A DNA stretch of 64,000 nt from Acinetobacter equi (GTDB taxonomy: Bacteria; Pseudomonadota; Gammaproteobacteria; Pseudomonadales; Moraxellaceae), in the NCBI RefSeq assembly GCF_001307195.1, contig NZ_CP012808.1:2852001-2916000 (forward strand), given 5' to 3'. The translations under genes and the position numbers were made by a program. The notes beneath the pieces were generated by a model, which made no database searches, was not told the origin of the DNA, and was given only the letters and a program-made list of their open reading frames with translations. This document shows positions 58,549-64,000 of this stretch, piece after piece. Position 1 is the first letter of the stretch; each line of letters begins with the position of its first letter.

Positions 58549-59472
58549 ATGAATTTCCAACAACTACGAATTATTCGAGAAACAGTTAGGCAGAACTTTA
58601 ATCTTACCGAAGCTTCAGCGGCACTTTATACATCTCAATCTGGTGTGAGTAAACACATTAAAGACTTGGAAGATGAGTTAGGTGTTCAGCTATTCATTCG
58701 TAAAGGTAAACGTTTATTGGGCTTAACTGAACCAGGACAGGCTTTGCTCGGAATCGTAGAACGAATGTTGGTCGACGCGGACAATATTAAACGTTTATCA
58801 GATGATTTTAATCGAGTTGATGAAGGTACCTTAACTATTGCAACAACACATACACAAGCGCGTTATGTGTTACCCCCTATTGTGAATCAGTTTAAAAAAG
58901 AATTTCCAAAAGTTCATCTGATTTTACAACAAGGAAGCCCAATTGAAATTTCAGAAATGCTATTACGCGGTGAAGCTGATATTGGTATTGCAACAGAGTC
59001 TTTAACAACTGAAGAAAATCTGGCAAGTGTTCCTTATTATAATTGGCAACATAGTATTATTACACCGCAACATCATCCATTAAACTCAAAAGCAAATATT
59101 ACTTTAGAAGACCTTGTTGAATATCCTATTATCACCTATCACGGTGGTTTTACAGGTCGTTCAAAAATCGACAAAGCTTTTGAAGATGCAGGATTAAGTG
59201 TTGATATTGTAATGTCCGCACTTGATGCTGATGTTATTAAAACCTATGTTGAACTTGGTATGGGTGTTGGTATCGTAAATGATCTTGCTTACGATCCTGA
59301 ACGTGATTATCGCTTAAAGCAAATTGAAACTGATATTTTTGGTGAAAATACCACTTGGATTGCTGTCCGTAAAGGACACCTGTTACGTGGTTATGGATAT
59401 GAGTTTATTTCTCTATGCTCGCCAAAAACAGATATCAGAGTTTTGAAAAAAATGGCATATCCTGAAGACTAA
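58549..59472 (+). CDS. cysB: LysR-type regulator, CysB family
   Basis: The 307-residue protein has an N-terminal winged helix (MNFQQLRIIRETVRQNFNLTEASAALYTSQSGVSKHIKDLE-type region, residues 1-41) closely resembling CysB, and a LysR effector domain with IATTHTQARYVLPP and GVGIVNDLAYDPERD. CysB activates sulfate assimilation genes in response to N-acetylserine and sulfur state. It is the last gene of the sulfate operon. Cbl is the main alternative name. Confidence 0.88.
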   Translation: MNFQQLRIIRETVRQNFNLTEASAALYTSQSGVSKHIKDLEDELGVQLFIRKGKRLLGLTEPGQALLGIVERMLVDADNIKRLSDDFNRVDEGTLTIATTHTQARYVLPPIVNQFKKEFPKVHLILQQGSPIEISEMLLRGEADIGIATESLTTEENLASVPYYNWQHSIITPQHHPLNSKANITLEDLVEYPIITYHGGFTGRSKIDKAFEDAGLSVDIVMSALDADVIKTYVELGMGVGIVNDLAYDPERDYRLKQIETDIFGENTTWIAVRKGHLLRGYGYEFISLCSPKTDIRVLKKMAYPED

Positions 59473-59501
59473 GCTACACTTTATTCTAAATTTTAGTATA
59501 T

Positions 59502-59531
59502 AAAAAAGGCTATCAAAAGATAGCCTTTTTT
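59502..59531. terminator. Bidirectional terminator
   Basis: AAAAAAGGCTATC / GATAGCCTTTTTT, a perfect 13-bp stem with an AAAA loop between convergent genes. Confidence 0.9.
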
Positions 59532-59553
59532 AATGTAAATTTACTGTTAACAA

Positions 59554-60267
59554 TTACCAGAAGAAATTCACACCAACTTTAGCAACTGGCATCCATTCAT
59601 TTTTGCTCTTATCAGCAATATCACGGCCTTCTTGACGTACTGCATCTTGGAAGCTGCCATTATTATCAACAGCTGTCGCTGAACCTGTTGCAGTCAAACG
59701 CACACGTGGATCAGGAATGTAATACGCACCGCCTTCTACAAATGCGCCCCAGTGCTCACCAAACTTAGGAGAATAACCAAGCCCGACATAAGGTGCTAAA
59801 CTTTTTCTATAGTTTAAACGACCTTCCATGTGCACACCATCTACACCTGCAACAAAGTCGGTATTATTAACAGAGAATGTATTTCCTGCATCAATATGAC
59901 GATCTAAGTCATAAGTTGTATTTAAATAAGCAACACCAGCTGCAACATAAAATGCTTCAGCCCACTTATTATCACTTGCACCCCAAGGACGAATTTCTGT
60001 ATTTAGATAGAACATGTCATTATTCATATCTTGATCATATTTAGAATTATTAATTTTTAGATCATCATCCCACGAAATATCGCCACCATTATAACCAAAA
60101 GCTAAACCAACATATGGATTGACAGTCCATTGAATAGCACCACCATAACCAGTTGTTCCAACTTCAGCACGCACGCCAGATGGAAATAAAAAATCATCAG
60201 ATGCTACAGCACTCGTTGCAACTACAGCAAAAACAGAAGTAGCTAAAATGAACTTCATTGCTTTCAT
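59554..60267 (-). CDS. Outer-membrane beta-barrel protein, copy 1 (unknown subfamily)
   Basis: The 237-residue protein has a signal peptide (cleavage after AVA, about residue 22), alternating strands such as VRAEVGTTGYGGAIQWTVNPYVGLAFGYN-type sequence, APYVGLGYSPKF and a C-terminal aromatic (VGVNFFW), which fits BAM-inserted barrels of about eight strands. A paralogue lies directly upstream at 60575-61303. It resembles OmpW/YfaZ-like small barrels, but the exact family is not recognised. AGGAG precedes the start. Confidence 0.78.
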   Translation of the reverse strand: MKAMKFILATSVFAVVATSAVASDDFLFPSGVRAEVGTTGYGGAIQWTVNPYVGLAFGYNGGDISWDDDLKINNSKYDQDMNNDMFYLNTEIRPWGASDNKWAEAFYVAAGVAYLNTTYDLDRHIDAGNTFSVNNTDFVAGVDGVHMEGRLNYRKSLAPYVGLGYSPKFGEHWGAFVEGGAYYIPDPRVRLTATGSATAVDNNGSFQDAVRQEGRDIADKSKNEWMPVAKVGVNFFW

Positions 60268-60574
60268 TATTTTCTCCTAAAGTAATACTAAAAAAACGCT
60301 TAAGTATTAAAAAAATATGTAATATACATTTCAATTATTATGCATTTATTATAATAATAAAACACATTTTATTAAGTTTTTATGATAAAAGTCACAATAA
60401 ATTTCATTTTTAATTAAATTTTCCTAACAAATCAACTACTAAAGAATCTTAAAAATTAAGAAATTATTAACAATAAAACAACAAATTTTCATTTTCTTCA
60501 GTTTAATACATTAAAATGCATAAAAAAAAGCCACCAAAAAGGTAGCTTTTTCATCTATTAAGTAAAAATATATA
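60268..60574. other. Intergenic region between barrel-protein paralogues
   Basis: About 300 bp, very AT-rich, containing the terminator of the upstream paralogue (60522-60552) and presumably the promoter of copy 1. Nothing else is recognised. Confidence 0.55.
60522..60552 (-). terminator. Terminator of barrel-protein copy 2
   Basis: AAAAGC-ACC / GGT-GCTTTT stem with one mismatch and an A-rich loop; a long T run follows on the minus strand. Confidence 0.75.
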
Positions 60575-61303
60575 TTACCAATATAGATTTACACCCACTT
60601 TACCAACAGGTAGCCATTCATATTTTGTTTTATTTGCAATATTACGTGCTTCTTGACGAACTGCTTCTTTGAATTCATCATCTCGACCACCTGCAACATT
60701 ACCTGTAGCCGTAAGTGTTACATCCGGATTTCTTGTGTAGTAGGCTCCAATTTCTCCAAATACTCCCCAGTTTTTATTAATTTTAGGTGCATATCCAAGC
60801 CCTACATAAGGAGCAAATGAATTATTGTAATTCAACTTACCATCAATATTAACCTGTCCCGAGGCTGTAAAACTCTTATTGTTTACAGAAAAGTCTCTAC
60901 CTGAACCAACTTCACGTTCAATATCATATTTATTATCTAAATATGCTACTCCAGCAACAACATATGCAGCTTGTGCCCATTTATTTTCGCTGGTTCCCCA
61001 AGGATAAATTTCTGCATTTAAATACGTTGTCTTACTCTTTGTTTCAAGATCATATGTTGAACCATCAACTTTAAGATCATTTGACCAAGAAATTTTTCCG
61101 CCATTATAGCCAAGTGTAATTCCAATATAAGGATTTGCAGTCCACTGAATAGCACCACCATAACCAGTGGTACCTACTTCAGCACGTACACCTGTTGGCA
61201 TTAGAGAAGAATCAGAAGATCCATCATTAATAACACCAGCAATGCTTGTTGAAGTCATTGTAACCAGTGCTGAAGTCGCTAAAATTACTCTTATCATTTT
61301 CAT
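60575..61303 (-). CDS. Outer-membrane beta-barrel protein, copy 2 (unknown subfamily)
   Basis: The 242-residue protein has a signal peptide (about 22 residues, TSTSIAG) and shares blocks with copy 1: GVRAEVGTTGYGGAIQW, NPYIGITLGYNGGKISW, SFAPYVGLGYAPK, and a terminal VGVNLYW. The two probably arose by tandem duplication. Both have an intact terminal aromatic residue for barrel assembly. GAGGA precedes the start. Substrate or partner is unknown. Confidence 0.78.
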   Translation of the reverse strand: MKMIRVILATSALVTMTSTSIAGVINDGSSDSSLMPTGVRAEVGTTGYGGAIQWTANPYIGITLGYNGGKISWSNDLKVDGSTYDLETKSKTTYLNAEIYPWGTSENKWAQAAYVVAGVAYLDNKYDIEREVGSGRDFSVNNKSFTASGQVNIDGKLNYNNSFAPYVGLGYAPKINKNWGVFGEIGAYYTRNPDVTLTATGNVAGGRDDEFKEAVRQEARNIANKTKYEWLPVGKVGVNLYW

Positions 61304-61630
61304 CTAACAATTCCTCAGAGGTGGTGGATTCAAATTTTTAATTAATTTTAAATATAATTCACACTACTATTCGAAGAAACGTTAGTCTGTTATTTTTGGT
61401 TATACTCATGTGTATGTTTTTAAAAATAAAAAAACAATTTCTCATTTTTTTATTTTTTTGATAATTAATCAACCATTCAAAAGAAAACTATTTCAAAAGA
61501 ATCAAATATCAAAAAATTAAAATTATCTATTTCAAAAGGATTAACAATTTAATCAATCTAAAAGTGTTTTTTCATCTATTTTCACTCAAATATAGTGTAA
61601 AATCTTCAAAATTTTTATGGAAGGAAGATC
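61304..61630. other. Divergent intergenic region before dapD
   Basis: About 330 bp of AT-rich sequence between the divergent barrel-protein gene and dapD. The dapD ribosome-binding site (GGAAGGA) is at its end; no other element is recognised. Confidence 0.55.
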
Positions 61631-62452
61631 ATGACACAGCTTTCTACTCTTATTGAGCAAGCGTTTGAAGATCGTGCAAATTTCACAGCGGAAACATGCC
61701 CTGCTGAAATTCGCCAAGCAGTGGAAGAAGCAATTGCTGGTTTAGATAATGGTACACTTCGTGTAGCAGAAAAAATCAATGGTGAATGGGTTGTTCATCA
61801 GTGGTTAAAAAAAGCAGTATTATTATCATTTAAATTAAATGATAATAAACCTGTTGAATCTTGTGATCTTCGTTTCTATGACAAAGTAGATACTAAATTC
61901 AAAGGTTGGACTGAAGCTCAATTCAAAGAAGCTGGTGTACGTGTTGTACCTCCTGCTGTTGCTCGTAAAGGTTCATTCCAAGCAAAAAACGTTATTTTAA
62001 TGCCATCTTATGTCAACATTGGTGCATATGTTGACGAAGGTACAATGGTCGACACATGGGCAACTGTTGGTTCATGTGCTCAAATTGGTAAAAATGTTCA
62101 TCTTTCTGGTGGCGTTGGTATTGGTGGTGTACTTGAACCACTTCAAGCAAATCCAACAATCATTGAAGATAACTGCTTCATTGGTGCACGTTCTGAAATT
62201 GTTGAAGGTGTTATCGTTGAAGAAGGCTCTGTAATTTCAATGGGTGTATTCATTGGTCAATCAACTAAGATTTATGACCGTGAAACTGGTGAAATTCACT
62301 ATGGTCGAGTTCCTGCAGGTTCTGTAGTTGTTGCTGGTAGCCTTCCATCTAAATGTGGTACTTACAGCCTATATGCGGCAATTATCGTGAAAAAAGTTGA
62401 TGCTAAAACTCGTGCTAAAACTAGCTTAAACGACCTATTACGCGCAGACTAA
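61631..62452 (+). CDS. dapD: Tetrahydrodipicolinate N-succinyltransferase
   Basis: The 273-residue protein shows the DapD helical start ([15 protein letters not shown]), the [13 protein letters not shown] segment, and a left-handed beta-helix with hexapeptide repeats ([67 protein letters not shown] repeats). It succinylates tetrahydrodipicolinate in lysine and diaminopimelate synthesis, downstream of LysC (32305). Confidence 0.97.
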   Translation: MTQLSTLIEQAFEDRANFTAETCPAEIRQAVEEAIAGLDNGTLRVAEKINGEWVVHQWLKKAVLLSFKLNDNKPVESCDLRFYDKVDTKFKGWTEAQFKEAGVRVVPPAVARKGSFQAKNVILMPSYVNIGAYVDEGTMVDTWATVGSCAQIGKNVHLSGGVGIGGVLEPLQANPTIIEDNCFIGARSEIVEGVIVEEGSVISMGVFIGQSTKIYDRETGEIHYGRVPAGSVVVAGSLPSKCGTYSLYAAIIVKKVDAKTRAKTSLNDLLRAD

Positions 62453-62563
62453 TTTTCATCTTATTATTTGGTGGAACAACTTAATGTTCCTCATCTCTAC
62501 GAGCAGTCATGGTCGTAGAGATTTTTAATTTAAACTTCTCCTTTTTCTGTGGTACATGGTGTT

Positions 62564-63274
62564 ATGACTCATCTTCGTTCATCTGCTATTCCTGTTTCTG
62601 ATCCGTCTGCCGGTTTACGCATTACAGAGATATTCTATTCACTGCAAGGAGAAGCAGATACAGCAGGTCTTCCGACTGTCTTTATTCGATTAACAGGATG
62701 TCCTCTTCGCTGTACTTATTGCGATACTACCTATTCTTTTGAAGGTGGTGAGCGAAAATCATTAGAAGAAATTATTCAAACTACCTTAGATTTTAAAACA
62801 CCTTATATTTGTGTTACTGGCGGTGAGCCACTTGCACAACCAAATGCCTTACCATTGATGCAACGCTTGGCAGATTTAGGCTGTGAAGTTTCACTTGAAA
62901 CTAGCGGTGCTTTAGATGTTTCAAAAGTTGATGTACGTGTGTCTAAAGTATTAGATTTAAAAACACCAACATCTGGTGAAGTTACACGTAATTTGCTAAG
63001 TAATTTCGATCACTTAACTCAGCATGACCAAATTAAATTTGTCATTTGTAATCGTGAAGATTATGAATGGTCAAAAGAGCAAGTTGAAAAATACCAACTA
63101 AATGACAAAGTAAGTACGATTTGGTTCTCACCAGCCTTTGCTGTTGAAAAAGGTGCTGTTCGCTTACCTCAGTTGGCACGTGATTTAGCACAATGGATTT
63201 TAGAAGACCATCTCCCTGTACGTTTCCAACTTCAACTACATAAGTTGTTATGGAATGATGAAACTGGTCGTTAA
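62564..63274 (+). CDS. queE: 7-carboxy-7-deazaguanine synthase
   Basis: The radical SAM enzyme has the CxxxCxxC cluster motif in [20 protein letters not shown], preceded by [23 protein letters not shown], and the [15 protein letters not shown] glycine-rich SAM motif. It converts carboxy-tetrahydropterin to CDG in queuosine synthesis. The frame opens at GTG 62549; ATG 62564 ([10 protein letters not shown]) is preferred as the usual start, giving 236 residues. It is followed by queC. Confidence 0.95.
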   Translation: MTHLRSSAIPVSDPSAGLRITEIFYSLQGEADTAGLPTVFIRLTGCPLRCTYCDTTYSFEGGERKSLEEIIQTTLDFKTPYICVTGGEPLAQPNALPLMQRLADLGCEVSLETSGALDVSKVDVRVSKVLDLKTPTSGEVTRNLLSNFDHLTQHDQIKFVICNREDYEWSKEQVEKYQLNDKVSTIWFSPAFAVEKGAVRLPQLARDLAQWILEDHLPVRFQLQLHKLLWNDETGR

Positions 63275-63300
63275 TGATGAATGATTTTGGAGAATTAAAG

Positions 63301-63975
63301 ATGCGCCCTCGTGCCGTAGTTTTATTATCTGGTGGATTAGATTCAACAACATGTTTAGCTTGGGCTCAAGCAAGATATGACTGTATTGCTCTTAGTTTTC
63401 GATATGGTCAACGCTCTTCTACAGAACTTGATGCTGCAAAAGCATTAGCAGAACGTTCTGGTGTTGAGCATCGTATTATTAATATTGATTTAGGTAACTT
63501 AGGTGGTTCTGCGCTTACTGACCATAATATTGATGTACCAGATCATGAGCAAGAAGGGATTCCTATTACTTATGTTCCAGCACGTAATACCATCTTTTTA
63601 TCTTATGCATTAGCAGCAGCAGAAGTTTTTGGTGCTGAAGCTATTGTGATTGGTATTAATGCTGTTGATTATTCAGGTTATCCTGATTGTCGTCCAGAAT
63701 TTATTGATGCATTTGCAAATATGGCTCGTTTGGCAACTAAAGTCGGTGTTGAAGGAAAACCTCTTAAATTTGAAACACCTCTGTTACATTTATCTAAAGC
63801 AAATATCATTCGCTTAGGTGTAGAACATGGCGTAGACTATAGTCAAACAGTGTCATGCTATCAAGCTGACCAAGAAGGACGAGCATGTGGTAAATGCGAT
63901 AGCTGTCGTTTACGTAAACAAGGTTTCGTTGAAGCAGGTATCGAAGACCCTACTCGCTATATTCCTAATAACTAG
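63301..63975 (+). CDS. queC: 7-cyano-7-deazaguanine synthase
   Basis: ATG 63301 with GGAG eight bases upstream gives 224 residues; the longer frame from 63274 has no good ribosome-binding site. The PP-loop [15 protein letters not shown] binds ATP, and the C-terminal cysteines [20 protein letters not shown] bind zinc. It makes preQ0 from CDG and ammonia for queuosine. It follows queE in one transcript. Confidence 0.97.
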   Translation: MRPRAVVLLSGGLDSTTCLAWAQARYDCIALSFRYGQRSSTELDAAKALAERSGVEHRIINIDLGNLGGSALTDHNIDVPDHEQEGIPITYVPARNTIFLSYALAAAEVFGAEAIVIGINAVDYSGYPDCRPEFIDAFANMARLATKVGVEGKPLKFETPLLHLSKANIIRLGVEHGVDYSQTVSCYQADQEGRACGKCDSCRLRKQGFVEAGIEDPTRYIPNN

Positions 63976-63980
63976 GACAC

Positions 63981-64000
63981 ATGAGCTTTATGAAATCTAA
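63981..64000 (+). CDS. Possible start of a further gene (cut by window edge)
   Basis: ATG 63981 follows the queC stop by 5 nt, with AGGA just upstream; ATG 63990 is a second in-frame choice. Only a few codons are visible, so this is a weak call. Confidence 0.25.

Overview
The window looks like chromosomal core sequence from a low-GC gammaproteobacterium of the Acinetobacter type. The evidence is gene content and order (lepA-lepB-rnc-era-recO-pdxJ; alaS-lysC-csrA; hisZ-purA; dapD-queE-queC; a monomeric isocitrate dehydrogenase; pabC-mltG-tmk), AT-rich spacers, and a CsrA with a C-terminal extension. I see no insertion sequences, phage genes, CRISPR arrays or rRNA. One tRNA gene, tRNA-Asn(GUU), is present.

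Bases 1-13.6 kb are a catabolic island for CoA-activated dicarboxylic acids. The first operon (acyl-CoA dehydrogenase end, CitE-like lyase, HTD2/MaoC hydratase, class III CoA transferase) has the gene set of the Pseudomonas itaconate operon (itaconyl-CoA, citramalyl-CoA, then acetyl-CoA plus pyruvate). The second unit is a dca-like beta-oxidation cluster. Minus-strand genes encode enoyl-CoA hydratase, 3-hydroxyacyl-CoA dehydrogenase, an oxoadipyl-CoA-type thiolase and a CaiB-type CoA transferase, followed by an IclR regulator. Divergent plus-strand genes encode an acyl-CoA dehydrogenase and an MFS acid transporter, followed by ETF:ubiquinone oxidoreductase. The most interesting signal I found is a 17-bp dyad of the form ATTTCGC-N3-GCGRAAT. 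It occurs before the IclR gene, twice in the divergent hydratase/dehydrogenase promoter region, and once directly before the ETF-QO gene. This suggests one IclR regulon that includes the electron-transfer partner.

Bases 13.6-29.2 kb carry a GFA-domain protein, tusA, a corC-like gene with lnt, a small membrane protein under a Fur-like AT-rich region, a lipoprotein, icd, two paralogous M48 lipoprotein proteases flanking a small membrane protein, purA-hisZ, an Epd-type GAPDH paralogue, and a secreted DUF3472-like/ricin-lectin protein. Bases 29.4-39.7 kb carry alaS, lysC, csrA, rnhB, two related small cysteine-rich exported proteins around a cytochrome b561-type gene, and an adenine-deaminase-type enzyme with an NCS2 purine permease.

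Bases 39.9-53.8 kb carry tRNA-Asn, miaE, pdxJ-recO-lipoprotein-era-rnc, lepB-lepA, a hotdog thioesterase, a DegP/MucD protease, nadB and pabC-mltG-tmk. The rnc-lepB gap is non-coding where related genomes carry a DUF4845 gene. Bases 53.9-59.5 kb are a sulfate-uptake operon (binding protein, alpha/beta hydrolase, cysT, cysW, cysA, CysB-type regulator). The window ends with two tandem outer-membrane beta-barrel paralogues, dapD, queE and queC.

Functions are assigned from motifs, lengths and gene order read by eye; no database search was run. Several start codons were moved downstream of the longest open frame where a Shine-Dalgarno sequence decided the matter.
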